64,000 bases of DNA from Lewinellaceae bacterium (GCA_020636405.1 JACJXW010000004.1:3708001-3772000); one strand, 5' to 3'. Counted from the first letter of the stretch, positions 36,645 to 44,813 are shown. The notes: a model not told the origin generated them from the letters alone. Numbers and translations are program-made.

Positions 36645-37235
36645 TCACCTCCCCATCCGGAAGCTCTCCACCAGGATCTCCTGCCGCAGTAGCTCCAGCT
36701 CCATTTTCAGATCCTCCACCGCCTGTTGCTTCACCAGCCAACCCCGTTTCGCGTTCAGAAAATCTCCCGGGCTGATCTCCTCCTGCCGGTACCGATCCTC
36801 TTCCATCCGAAACAGTTGCTCATCGATGGACAGCAGCTCGCGGCGAGCGGACAGGGCCTCTTGCTTCAGCAGGTAAGAAGCATACAGCTTTGCCACCCTT
36901 CCCCGAGCGTGCGCCGCCTGCAGCCCCCCCTTCTCCTCAATACTGCGGCGCCGGGCAGCGTTGCGCTGCTTATCCCGTTTCGCCTGATACAAGATGCCAG
37001 TGTTGAAGCTCACGCTCGGGCGCGGGTCACCCGCTACCGTATACGTCAATCCGACGTTCGGCACGTATTTCAGCCATTCCCCCTTTCGATCCTCCCGGAA
37101 CTCCAGTAGGTTGGCATGCACCTCTGCCGCATAGAAGCTGTCGATAGAGGCGTACAGTTCGCCCAGGGGCGGCAACTCCTGGGCGCCGGCAACCCGAACC
37201 AGCAAACAGCAAATTAAAACATCTCTCAATCTCAT
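36645..37235 (-). CDS. Short TolC-like exported protein
   Basis: 196 residues with a signal peptide (LRDVLICCLLVRVAGAQE). The body has a beta-type segment (VPNVGLTYTVAGDPRPSVSF) then two long helices with EDRYRQEEISPGDFLNAKRG and KQQAVEDLKMELELLRQEIL, resembling the hairpins of TolC/outer-membrane efflux proteins. It is less than half the usual ~430-480 residues and contains only one repeat, so it cannot form the normal trimeric tunnel in the same way. Its start overlaps the end of the membrane hydrolase gene by 4 bases. It is the third gene of the recombinase-ATPase operon. Confidence 0.68.
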   Translation of the reverse strand: MRLRDVLICCLLVRVAGAQELPPLGELYASIDSFYAAEVHANLLEFREDRKGEWLKYVPNVGLTYTVAGDPRPSVSFNTGILYQAKRDKQRNAARRRSIEEKGGLQAAHARGRVAKLYASYLLKQEALSARRELLSIDEQLFRMEEDRYRQEEISPGDFLNAKRGWLVKQQAVEDLKMELELLRQEILVESFRMGR

Positions 37236-38596
37236 AGCCCCTCAATTTCAACCGTTGTCAAATAGCCCGTAAAGCTTGCCGGTTGCAGTTCCGCCTCCCG
37301 GTTGCGGCGTTCCAGGGCTTCCCGTTGCCGGGCATTCTTCGCCCGTTCCTGCTCCTGGAGCGCGGCGATTTCCGTCACCAGCTCCTGTTCCCGGCTATAG
37401 TCCGGTTGCGGTAGTTTACGCTTCCGTTCCTCTGCCAGCTGCCGGTAGAGGCCCTCTTTTTTCACCATATCCGTTACTCGCTGCAGCCGTTCCGACAGTT
37501 CCCCGATTCTGAGAGCATGGCGCCCCACCGCTTCCGCCCGGCTACTATTCCACTGCTGCAAGCTGTGCAACTTTGCCCGCAGCACCGGTATCCGGGGATT
37601 AGGCTCGTAGACGAACACCTCTACCTCCACCGAATCATACAACTCATGGAAGATTGCCCCACGCAGGAAGCCCGATTCAAAGCGGCGTTGCTCCGAGGCC
37701 GCCCCATTTGCCGTCACCAGGAACGGCCTGTCCGCCACCACATCCAGCTTAGCGATGATGTGCCTGCCCACCAGGTGCTGAAGGCTATCAACGCCAATGC
37801 CCACAAAGCGATGCTCCCGGAAAAAGAACTTTTGTCCCGTATGCAAGGGGATCACCTCTTCCACCACTAGTTCCGATTTGTCCAGCACCACCAGGCTATC
37901 ACCCTGCAGCAGCACCGCTCTTCCAGGTTTTGCCTCCAGGCAATAGCCTTTCCCGGAGAGCAGTAGGCTGCCCTTATGTGCCCGGTACTGTACCTCCAGC
38001 AAATCCTCCGACCGCTGAAACTCCAGGTACAAGTGCTGCATCGTACCAAACAGGCGGTTGTAGGACGTCCAGAAGCCATGCTCGAAGAGCGGCCGCAGGA
38101 AGAGCCCCAAGGAGAGGAACAGGCAGAACATAACCGCCTCCGCCCGCAGGTCGCCGGTGCGGATCCGGTAGCCCGGGTTGCCGGGGATCACAAATGGGTT
38201 CTTGGTGATGGGGTAGAGTAGGGGCACTCCCTGCAGCGTCATCATGTCCAGCATCAGGTGGGAGAAGTAAGCAAAGAAGAATATTAGCGCCAGGCTGTTG
38301 GCGCCGGCTGTAACTTTCTCGATGATAGCAACAACTAGGGTCAGTATGGTCAGCGTCACGCCGCTGTGGGTGATGGTGCGGTGGCCGTAGCGGCGGTTGA
38401 TGCTTTGCGATAGCGGCTTCAACAAGCTGCCGATCAAAGTCTTGGGATGGTCGATATCCGGCAGCAGCGCTGCGCTGATGGCCAGCCCCATGTACACCGG
38501 AGAAGCAAAAACATTCACTCCAGACAGCGAACTGCAAATACCGGTAAATACCAATCCGCCGACAATATGGTTAGGTGCTCTCATAGCTTCATACAT
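37232..38596 (-). CDS. YdjM/DUF457-like membrane metal-dependent hydrolase with long C-terminal domain
   Basis: 454 residues. The N-terminal ~190 residues match YdjM-type inner-membrane hydrolases: NHIVGGLVFTG, ALLPDIDHPKTLIG, RRYGHRTITHSGV, YFSHLMLDMMTLQGVPLLYP, with four to five membrane helices and the His/Asp metal ligands. The C-terminal ~260 residues are extra: a beta-rich domain (about 200-340) then a coiled coil of Glu, Arg and Gln (about 345-435). This extension is not part of the usual ~170-330 residue family. ATG 38596 is 3 bases after the recombinase stop; ATG 38584 is also possible. The gene is in one operon with a recombinase-ATPase and a TolC-like protein. Confidence 0.78.
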   Translation of the reverse strand: MYEAMRAPNHIVGGLVFTGICSSLSGVNVFASPVYMGLAISAALLPDIDHPKTLIGSLLKPLSQSINRRYGHRTITHSGVTLTILTLVVAIIEKVTAGANSLALIFFFAYFSHLMLDMMTLQGVPLLYPITKNPFVIPGNPGYRIRTGDLRAEAVMFCLFLSLGLFLRPLFEHGFWTSYNRLFGTMQHLYLEFQRSEDLLEVQYRAHKGSLLLSGKGYCLEAKPGRAVLLQGDSLVVLDKSELVVEEVIPLHTGQKFFFREHRFVGIGVDSLQHLVGRHIIAKLDVVADRPFLVTANGAASEQRRFESGFLRGAIFHELYDSVEVEVFVYEPNPRIPVLRAKLHSLQQWNSSRAEAVGRHALRIGELSERLQRVTDMVKKEGLYRQLAEERKRKLPQPDYSREQELVTEIAALQEQERAKNARQREALERRNREAELQPASFTGYLTTVEIEGL

Positions 38597-38599
38597 TCA

Positions 38600-40162
38600 T
38601 TAAACAAACCGCCGTTTCAATGCCTGGAAGATCCTTCTCGAGAAGATAGCCACGATGAGGGCAAGGCCCCCCAGCAGGCGGAAAGCGCCGGAGTGGTGCC
38701 CCAGCTCGCTGCCCATATAGCGCAGCGCCATCAGAGAAGAAAAGGCGACGATCAGCGGGATACTGAAATCTATCTCCGATTTTGACGCAGTGTGGCGTAC
38801 CTCATGCAGCACTTCCAAAGAAATTATCGGCTCCTTGCCCAAACGCTCCACCAGTTCCACAACAAAAAGCGGAATCCCCTGGGTATTCTCCCAAACCCGG
38901 TTCAGGAACGCCTCAAAGTCCTCGATGCGCTCCATGAACGGCTGCGCCAGGCGGGATGCCATTTCCAGCGTTTCCGGGCGGGATAACGGCTGTAGTTCGA
39001 TGCGCTCAAAGTTCGACAAGAAAGTAGCGTGTTCAATCTTGATGCGGCGCGCCGCGGCGATGATATGAAAGTGGTTCTTCAACATTTCCAGAATGCGCAC
39101 GCCGTACTTGGTGACGTCGGTCAGGTCATCGAAAACCAGGGTGAACTCTTTGGGTTGTGTTGAATCGATCGCCAGTTCGCAAAGGCGCTTAATACTCTCC
39201 TTCGTAGCGATCCGTTCCAGTTGCTCCCGCTTCTCCACTTCCAGCAACAAGCGGAGCACCTCATCCTTATCATCGTCAAAAAGCGTCAGTAGCAATCCTC
39301 CTAGCGTTTGCTTCGGCGACCGGAAATCATCCATGCGGATGATCCGTTCGCGGTGATAGTTGTCCAACAAGTGTGATTTACCGATACCCTGTGGCCCAAG
39401 AAGGATAACATTCACCCGCTTCTCGCTCAGATCATGGAGGCGCTCCAGTTCTTCTTTCCTGCCCACGTGAAAACTGGTCATGCCCCGTTGCGCCGGGAAC
39501 ACCAAAACCGGAGGTGGGCGGTGCAGCTTTTGCCAAACCCGCTTTAGTAAGTTCCGCTCCCGCTCTATCCCCCGCACCGCCTGCCGCAGCCGCTGCTCAT
39601 CCACGTGCAGGTAGCGTTCCGTCACCTGCTGGCTGCTATGCCCCAGCAGTTTCTGCACCACGCGGATATCTTCGCCATTGTTTGCCATCCACGTAGCGTA
39701 ATAATGCCGCAGCATGTGGGGCGTGACCCGATTATTCGTGTACTTCATGATGCGCCGGTAAACCGACTTGCGGGAAAGGTGTGGCTGGGCGCTTTGATCG
39801 GAAGGCGGGAAGAGGTAGGCCTCCGGGCTGTTCCAATCCACCCCCTTCGCCTTCCGGCGGTAGTTGGCATACGCCTCGATGATCCGGCTTGTGATGGGAA
39901 TACGGCGAAACTTGTCTTTGGAAGATTTCCGTTTCTTCAGGCTAAAGACCACCAACTCCTGCTCCATCGGCCGCACGTGCTTCACCTGCAGGCGCACCAC
40001 TTCGGTAACCCGCAGCCCGGCGTCCATCATCAGCAGGGCGATCAGCCGGTACTTGGTGTTCGCGCGGGAGAGCAGCAAGTCGAGTTGCTGGCGGGTGGGT
40101 AGCGGGATGTCGGGAGCAATGGGGTGGGGTTTGTGCATTTGTTCATTCGTGTATTCGTGCAT
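38600..40162 (-). CDS. Tyrosine recombinase catalytic domain fused to AAA ATPase and C-terminal membrane helices
   Basis: 520 residues in three parts. Residues ~20-190 are a tyrosine recombinase catalytic domain with the full set R51 (GLRVTEVVRL), a Lys near 83, H149 and R152 (TPHMLRHYYATWM), H175 (LLGHSS) and Y184. The usual N-terminal core-binding domain is missing. Residues ~230-460 are an AAA_16-like ATPase: VGRKEELERL, Walker A LLGPQGIGKSHLL (255-267), Walker B LVFDDLTD (about 346). The last 50 residues have two hydrophobic helices (PLIVAFSSLMALRYMG, LGGLALIVAIFSR). The recombinase should cut and join DNA; the ATPase may regulate it or recruit partners. I do not know this architecture. 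First gene of a three-gene operon. Confidence 0.85.
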   Translation of the reverse strand: MHEYTNEQMHKPHPIAPDIPLPTRQQLDLLLSRANTKYRLIALLMMDAGLRVTEVVRLQVKHVRPMEQELVVFSLKKRKSSKDKFRRIPITSRIIEAYANYRRKAKGVDWNSPEAYLFPPSDQSAQPHLSRKSVYRRIMKYTNNRVTPHMLRHYYATWMANNGEDIRVVQKLLGHSSQQVTERYLHVDEQRLRQAVRGIERERNLLKRVWQKLHRPPPVLVFPAQRGMTSFHVGRKEELERLHDLSEKRVNVILLGPQGIGKSHLLDNYHRERIIRMDDFRSPKQTLGGLLLTLFDDDKDEVLRLLLEVEKREQLERIATKESIKRLCELAIDSTQPKEFTLVFDDLTDVTKYGVRILEMLKNHFHIIAAARRIKIEHATFLSNFERIELQPLSRPETLEMASRLAQPFMERIEDFEAFLNRVWENTQGIPLFVVELVERLGKEPIISLEVLHEVRHTASKSEIDFSIPLIVAFSSLMALRYMGSELGHHSGAFRLLGGLALIVAIFSRRIFQALKRRFV

Positions 40163-40550
40163 TTGTAGGCGGCTTCAGAAGCCATAGCCTGGTATTGGAA
40201 TTCGCGCTACCCCATTGCGAGCAACCAATATACAGTTGTGACAGGGTAAAAGTCAACAAATCGGAATTCTGGCGAAAAAAGTTTTAGGTAAGCGGGGGGT
40301 ACGGGGGGGAGACAGAATTACAATTTTGTCCCCCTGGTGAAAGGAGGTAAAAGGGGGCAAGATCTGGGCTTTATTCCGGAAAAAATTGGCTGAATTGTGA
40401 CGGCAGGTACAACTTGAGTTTCGAAAGGGTAGAATTCGGCAATCAGGAGGGGAAGAAGCAATAACATATAAGGTAGAAGAAACTCCTTTCCATATTCATT
40501 GGTTTTACCATAAAATTCCTATTTTCAGAAGCCAAAAGCGTAAAGGCGAT
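40163..40550. other. Intergenic with G-rich hairpin
   Basis: 388 bases between the divergent recombinase and DUF433 genes. GGGGGAGACAGAATT (40305) pairs with AATTTTGTCCCCC (ending 40334), a strong hairpin. Short TTCATTCGTGTATTCGTGCATTTG-like repeats lie at 40140-40165, overlapping the recombinase start. It could hold a recombination site for the adjacent recombinase; this is untested inference. Confidence 0.4.
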
Positions 40551-40751
40551 ATGGAACATCTCGAACGCATAACGATTAATCCAGAGATCTGTCACGGTAA
40601 ACCCTGTATCCGCGGCATGCGATGGCCGGTAGAAGTCATTCTGGGCCTGTTAGGCTCGGAAATGACGATTGAGGAAATCCTGGAGGACCATCCCGAATTA
40701 GAAAAAGAAGATATTATTGCTTCTTTAGCCTATGCCAGATTGCTCATGTGA
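40551..40751 (+). CDS. DUF433 antitoxin-like protein
   Basis: 66 residues with the DUF433 pattern: RITINPEICHGKPCIRGMRW, VEVILGLLGSEMTIEEIL, HPELEKEDIIASLAYA. DUF433 proteins are HTH-like antitoxins that usually pair with a downstream PIN-like DUF5615 toxin. No such toxin follows here; the next gene is a different helical protein 75 bases away. It is either an orphan or a stand-alone regulator. Confidence 0.85.
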   Translation: MEHLERITINPEICHGKPCIRGMRWPVEVILGLLGSEMTIEEILEDHPELEKEDIIASLAYARLLM

Positions 40752-40826
40752 GCCTATCCAAATCCAACTGATATCATCAAACCCTTTCCCAAATTTTCGT
40801 TAACTTTCGGAAAATAAATCGTTGAA

Positions 40827-41234
40827 ATGAATATGCAGTCCACCAAGCTGGAGTTAATCAAACTGATAGCGGATATCCAAAACGAAGAGCTGTTGAGCCG
40901 GGCCAGGCAATTTCTCAAAGAGCTTGAAAAGGAGATGAAAGCTTCGGATAGGCCGCCAGCCCTGAGCAAAGAAGAAACGGAACTCCTGCTGAAGATCAAT
41001 GAAGGCCTGCCGGAAGAAATTCAGCTCCGTTATAATGAATTGCTTTCCAAACAAGCAGAAGAAACGATCACAGCATCAGAACACGAGGAACTGATGCATT
41101 TGACTCCGCAAGTCGAAGCCAAAACGGCGGAACGCATGAAATACCTGGTGGAATTAGCCCAGTTATGGCAAACTACGGTTGATGAAGTAATGGAACGATT
41201 AGGAATCAAGCCCCCTCCTGTTATTCATGCCTAA
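40827..41234 (+). CDS. Helical partner protein of HNH nuclease
   Basis: 135 residues, all helical and highly charged. It has LELIKLIADIQNEELLSRAR at the start and LVELAQLWQTTVDEVMERLG near the end, the latter like a degenerate HTH. ATG 40827 or 40833 can start. Its stop overlaps the HNH gene by 8 bases, so the two form a coupled pair. It may be an antitoxin-like or specificity partner, by inference from the overlap; I do not recognise the family. Confidence 0.7.
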   Translation: MNMQSTKLELIKLIADIQNEELLSRARQFLKELEKEMKASDRPPALSKEETELLLKINEGLPEEIQLRYNELLSKQAEETITASEHEELMHLTPQVEAKTAERMKYLVELAQLWQTTVDEVMERLGIKPPPVIHA

Positions 41235-41658
41235 GCATTACATTCCCGAACCCATAAAACAGGCTGTTGAAGAACGGACCGAAGGCCGTTGTGAATATTG
41301 TAAATCATTTCGAAAATACAGCCCACAACCTTTCATTATCGAACATATTCATCCCCGTGTCAATGGCGGTTCTGATGGCCTGGACAACCTCGCCCTATCA
41401 TGTGGCGGATGCAATGGCCACAAATACCAAAAGACAGAGGCTGTAGACCCAGTTACGAGCATTATTGTTCCCCTTTGTCATCCCCGTAAAGATACCTGGG
41501 CTACTCATTTTGAGTGGGATGCAGAATATCTTCAAATCATAGGAATTACACCTGTTGGAAGGGCTACTGTAAGAACCCTCCATCTGAACCGCCAGGAATT
41601 GATCAATCTTCGGATTTTAGTCAAGATGACAGGGGAGCATCCTCCGCCAAAGAAATGA
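41227..41658 (+). CDS. HNH endonuclease
   Basis: 143 residues. The HNH/zinc core is complete: GRCEYCKS, FIIEHIHPRVNGGSDGLDNL, LSCGGCNGHK (about 15-65). The His pair in IEHIHP and the Asn in DNLAL are the catalytic and metal residues; two CxxC pairs bind zinc. The second half (WDAEYLQIIGITPVGRATV and LNRQELINLRILV) is a usual accessory region. It cleaves DNA in this family. Coupled to the upstream helical gene. Confidence 0.9.
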   Translation: MPKHYIPEPIKQAVEERTEGRCEYCKSFRKYSPQPFIIEHIHPRVNGGSDGLDNLALSCGGCNGHKYQKTEAVDPVTSIIVPLCHPRKDTWATHFEWDAEYLQIIGITPVGRATVRTLHLNRQELINLRILVKMTGEHPPPKK

Positions 41659-41675
41659 CGGCTGTGAAACTAGGA

Positions 41676-41879
41676 TCACTCCCATCCCTCCTGCGATTGC
41701 AGCTGCTCCTTCGAGCGCCTCACCCGCAGCGGAGGCATATCCGCTTTCATAATACTATCGTACTGCTCTCGGGTAAGCGGCTGCTGCACTTCCTCCGGCG
41801 TAGGAGAAGGGCACGCCATCAGGAAAAGAAGAAAAAAGAGCACAAGAACCAATCTGGACAGGGCCGATAAGTTTTTCAT
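41676..41879 (-). CDS. Small lipoprotein ending in a KEQLQ motif
   Basis: 67 residues from ATG 41879; a longer frame upstream is not credible. A lipobox is clear: LVLFFLLFLMAC (Cys 23). The mature part is short, Pro-rich, and contains KEQLQ at 57-61 near the C-terminus (RRSKEQLQSQEGWE). The same KEQLQ occurs three times in the next lipoprotein upstream. Surface-exposed or periplasmic. No function known. Confidence 0.7.
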   Translation of the reverse strand: MKNLSALSRLVLVLFFLLFLMACPSPTPEEVQQPLTREQYDSIMKADMPPLRVRRSKEQLQSQEGWE

Positions 41880-41983
41880 TGGAAGAGAGTTAAATGAGAG
41901 GGCAACAGTTCTGGCCTTCAAAGCCTTTCGGCAAAAGAGGAAGGGAAAGGGAAGCTGAATCCCTTTCCCATCCAGTTTTGCAT

Positions 41984-42406
41984 CTACGGCCAACACTCCG
42001 GGCAGTCCGCCTCGGCGGAATCGCCCTGCAGCTGTTCCTTTTCCAGGACAGGCGGCACAATCACACCGGGAGGAGCCAGGCTGGAGCCCAGGCTACCTGC
42101 CTGCCCAATCCGCGATGGTTCCCACAGCGGTAAAACCGGAAGGCTCGCACCAGGAGGCAAGGACCGGCAACCCGGGCAGCCATGCCTCATTTCGTCCTGC
42201 TCCTGTAGTTGCTCTTTAGCCACGATCACCGGCGTTTCGTTTTCCGGCGCCGGGCGGCAATGGAAGCAACTTTCCTCCTCGTCGGACTGTAATTGTTCTT
42301 TAAGCGGCAGCTCAGCGGGGGCTTCCAGCTCGAAAAAGGGGTCCTCGCTGCAAGCAGAGAGGGCGGCGGCCAGGATAAAGGCCACCAGGATGGTTGTAGT
42401 TTTCAT
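41984..42406 (-). CDS. Lipoprotein with three KEQLQ-CxxC repeats
   Basis: 140 residues with lipobox ILAAALSAC (Cys 19). The mature part has three spaced units of KEQLQ followed 6-8 residues later by CxxC: KEQLQ 36-40 with CFHC 47-50, KEQLQ 64-68 with CPGC 77-80, KEQLQ 123-127 with CPEC 135-138. The linkers are Pro/Gly/Leu-rich and disordered. The CxxC pairs may form disulfides or bind metal. The start context GCTATGAAAACT is shared with two other secreted-protein genes nearby. I know no such family. Confidence 0.72.
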   Translation of the reverse strand: MKTTTILVAFILAAALSACSEDPFFELEAPAELPLKEQLQSDEEESCFHCRPAPENETPVIVAKEQLQEQDEMRHGCPGCRSLPPGASLPVLPLWEPSRIGQAGSLGSSLAPPGVIVPPVLEKEQLQGDSAEADCPECWP

Positions 42407-42419
42407 AGCACAGATAGTT

Positions 42420-42453
42420 AGTGAAACAAAAAAGGCAGCCCCGAGAGGCTGCC
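42420..42453 (-). terminator. Rho-independent terminator, minus strand
   Basis: On the minus strand GGCAGCC-TCTCGG-GGCTGCC is followed by TTTTTTGTTT. It lies only about 15-45 bases before the 42406 start codon, so it either ends a transcript from upstream or acts as an attenuator in the lipoprotein's leader. Confidence 0.7.
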
Positions 42454-42485
42454 GGTAAAGAAATTCGCAAAGGGTAGCTGAATCT

Positions 42486-42699
42486 GAGTTTGTTGGGGGT
42501 TTATCCTTTGGGCTGAAATTGCCACTTTTTCGCTTACACTTCGTTGTAGAACCGGGCTTCGTAGCGCTGACTTCGGCGTGAGCTCAGTCGAACGCTACGA
42601 TCCCGAACCTACGCCTTCCCGACACTCCGTGTACGGGACAAGTCGTGTAAACGAAAAATTGACTAATTTCATCACCAAAAACAAACCCCCAACAAACTC
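42486..42699. repeat. 214-bp inverted-repeat (MITE-like) element
   Basis: Perfect 17-base inverted arms GAGTTTGTTGGGGGTTT (42486-42502) and 42683-42699. The inner parts pair as TTGCCACTTTTTCG with CGAAAAATTGAC. A central stem CGTAGCG...CGCTACG spans 42561-42600. The segment 42616-42641 (CCCGACACT..GTGTACGGG) is shared in 21 of 26 bases with the element at 47395. Confidence 0.82.
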
Positions 42700-42929
42700 T
42701 AAAAAAGCAATGGGCAGCCGTTTCCACGAAACAGCTACCCATTGCGGTCATAATATACGCGGAAAGCGTATGGTTTGTCAATGTTTTGATTGCAAAACTT
42801 TCATTTGGAACAAGAAGCCTTTAGTTCATAGCATGGAAATTCAGGATGAAAAAAGCTGGAGCTGGCGAGCCAGCTCCAGAACGCAGATGCGACATAATAA
42901 AACAAGAGGTATTTTTTAGGTTGTCGGCA

Positions 42930-43502
42930 TTAGGAGCTGTCATCCTTACCCAACATAAGGGGCTTTCGGGCGATGATGCGGAAATGGATCCGCTTACCAG
43001 CGGCGCATTCCCAGAAACCAGGAGGCCACGCCAACCGGTATTCGCTCACTCCGCTGCCATCTATATGCATAAAGGTGCGTTCCGGCCCCGGGCAGCCCTC
43101 CGCCCGGAAGAATGCATGGCCAGAGCACCATGCCCCGATGCCCGGCGCCTGAATGCGGAGGATCTTCAAATAGCCGCGCCCCACATAGCGGACAATGGTG
43201 CTGTCGACGCTGAACGACAAGCCAGGGGAGGAGAGCGGGTAATTTTGGCAGTTGGCCTTCAGCATCCCTTCTTCGAAATCCACCCAACCCTCATAGACGA
43301 ACTGGCATGGGTCGTGGCAGTTGGTTCCCGGTACAATATCTGGCGGGTCGAATTCCGGATGCGGGCAAAAAGCGGAAGCCGCTGGGGTATCCACAGGGGC
43401 TACTGCCGTTTCATTGGCAGTATCCGGCGGCTCCTCCAAAGCGGTGCCCTTCTGGCAGGAAAAAAAGAATAACGGCAAGAGAAACAGAAAAACAGTTTTC
43501 AT
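42930..43502 (-). CDS. Cysteine-rich lipoprotein
   Basis: 190 residues. Lipobox FLLPLFFFSC (Cys 16), then a Pro/Thr/Ala-rich linker (about 20-45) and a Cys-rich domain with eight cysteines (FCPHPEF, GTNCHDPC, KANCQNY, AWCSGH, EGCPG, FWECAAG) that probably form disulfides outside the cytoplasm. Not recognised. It starts 3 bases after the secreted protein upstream, so the two share a transcript. Confidence 0.7.
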   Translation of the reverse strand: MKTVFLFLLPLFFFSCQKGTALEEPPDTANETAVAPVDTPAASAFCPHPEFDPPDIVPGTNCHDPCQFVYEGWVDFEEGMLKANCQNYPLSSPGLSFSVDSTIVRYVGRGYLKILRIQAPGIGAWCSGHAFFRAEGCPGPERTFMHIDGSGVSEYRLAWPPGFWECAAGKRIHFRIIARKPLMLGKDDSS

Positions 43503-43505
43503 AGC

Positions 43506-43955
43506 TTAAGGATTTTGCGTTTCATGCAGCACACAAGCCGCAGCAAAATCGATCTTTACCTCCAATTGGCGGGCGTCAATCTCCAGCAGAGAAGGCTGCT
43601 GCTGGTCGAATACCACCACATAATACCAACCCCGGTAAACCACCGGCACCGTGACGTGCATCCCGCGGCAAAAGCCCTGAAACAACAGGTACAGCGGCGC
43701 TTCTTCCTTCTCCCGGAAATAAATGCAGAACGGATAGGTGGCCATCGGTTTAAAGAAAGGCGCCAACTGCTGGAACTGGTGGAAGCCGTAGGCATCTAGC
43801 TGTACGGTAGCCTCGCCCCGCTGCAGGCAGCGGGCGCCATCGAAAAGTTGGAGGACATTGGTAGTGACGGGTGTTCTTTCGTTGGAAGGAAAAGGTTGTT
43901 GTCCATAGCTGGCCGAGGCCAGAAGGCAGAGCAGGAGAACCAGGAAAGTTTTCAT
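43506..43955 (-). CDS. Secreted protein, 149 aa
   Basis: A signal peptide is visible (FLVLLLCLLASASYGQQ). The mature part is beta-rich with four Cys (ARCLQRGE, PFCIYFRE, GFCRGMHV, AACVLHE) and VPVVYRGWYYVVVFDQQQPS. Exported to the periplasm or beyond. First gene of a lipoprotein cluster whose starts share GCTATGAAAACT. Function unknown. Confidence 0.7.
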   Translation of the reverse strand: MKTFLVLLLCLLASASYGQQPFPSNERTPVTTNVLQLFDGARCLQRGEATVQLDAYGFHQFQQLAPFFKPMATYPFCIYFREKEEAPLYLLFQGFCRGMHVTVPVVYRGWYYVVVFDQQQPSLLEIDARQLEVKIDFAAACVLHETQNP

Positions 43956-44178
43956 AGCAGTAACTTGAGTATGTTAAAGAATGATCCTTAACACCTCTTG
44001 CTGTTTTCCGGGAGGAAGATAAGGGGAATCAGACAACTACCAAGGAGACATTGTCTTAGGTGTCAAGAAAAAATGAACTAAACTCTTTCATTCGCCCAAA
44101 AGCTTGGAACCTAACCTGACAAAAAAGAATTGAAAACAAGTCCACTTTTTCATAAATTGTGAAAAAAGAGAGATAAAA

Positions 44179-44400
44179 ATGAGTGCAATCAGTTTTCAGA
44201 CGTCAAACAATAAATTTCTGATCACGATAGACAAAGACCTTGTAGATAAGGATGTCATTCTGAGGTTGGTAGAAAACCTCCGGATAGAATTTTTGGCTCA
44301 AAAGGTAGATATAGACCCCAAGGCTTTGGAGATAGGTGAGGAGATCAAACAAAGTTGGTGGGAAAAAAATAAAGAGAGGCTACTCAATCCGGAAAGATGA
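44179..44400 (+). CDS. Antitoxin of PIN toxin pair
   Basis: 73 residues. N-terminal short beta/alpha DNA-binding-like part (NNKFLITIDKDLVDKDVILR) and a C-terminal helix with IGEEIKQSWWEKNKERLL, the usual toxin-wrapping tail. The stop overlaps the toxin start (ATGA). Type II antitoxins repress their own operon and neutralise the PIN toxin. The assignment rests mainly on size and the partner. Confidence 0.75.
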   Translation: MSAISFQTSNNKFLITIDKDLVDKDVILRLVENLRIEFLAQKVDIDPKALEIGEEIKQSWWEKNKERLLNPER

Positions 44401-44804
44401 AGTGGGTAGTAGTTGACACTAATATCATCTTCTCAGCTTTAATAAAGTCAGAGTCTAAGATCCGTGAAATACTGGGCCATTCTGAAATAAACTTTTGTGC
44501 TCCGAACTATCTTATAGCAGAAATATTCAAACACCGTAACAGGATTGTGGAGCTTTCCGAAGGCTCTGAAGAAGAGGTGACAGAACTTCTTGCCAAACTT
44601 CTGGCAAGAGTTAAGTTTATAAATGAGGATATGATCCCTACTTCCGTTTTTATTGGGGCATATCAACTGTGTAAAGACGTTGATGAAAAAGATACACCCT
44701 TCGTAGCCCTTTGCCTGGAGTTGGATTGTGAGCTTTGGACAGGAGACGAGAAGTTAAAGAATGGGCTTAGGATGAAAGGGTTTGATAGATTTTTTCAAAA
44801 GTAA
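44397..44804 (+). CDS. PIN-domain toxin
   Basis: 135 residues with the PIN ribonuclease residues: D in VVVDTNIIFSALI (about 7), E in YLIAEIFKHR (about 43), DEKDTPFVALCLELDCELWT with D and D (about 97-116), and GDEKL. Toxins of this family cleave RNA, often tRNA, when the antitoxin is lost. It overlaps the antitoxin gene by 4 bases. Confidence 0.88.
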   Translation: MKWVVVDTNIIFSALIKSESKIREILGHSEINFCAPNYLIAEIFKHRNRIVELSEGSEEEVTELLAKLLARVKFINEDMIPTSVFIGAYQLCKDVDEKDTPFVALCLELDCELWTGDEKLKNGLRMKGFDRFFQK

Positions 44805-44813
44805 GCTGGATAA

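Noticed and set aside
42578..42919. Plus-strand frame of 113 codons
   Set aside because: The first third is inside the inverted-repeat element at 42486-42699 and the product has no recognisable features.
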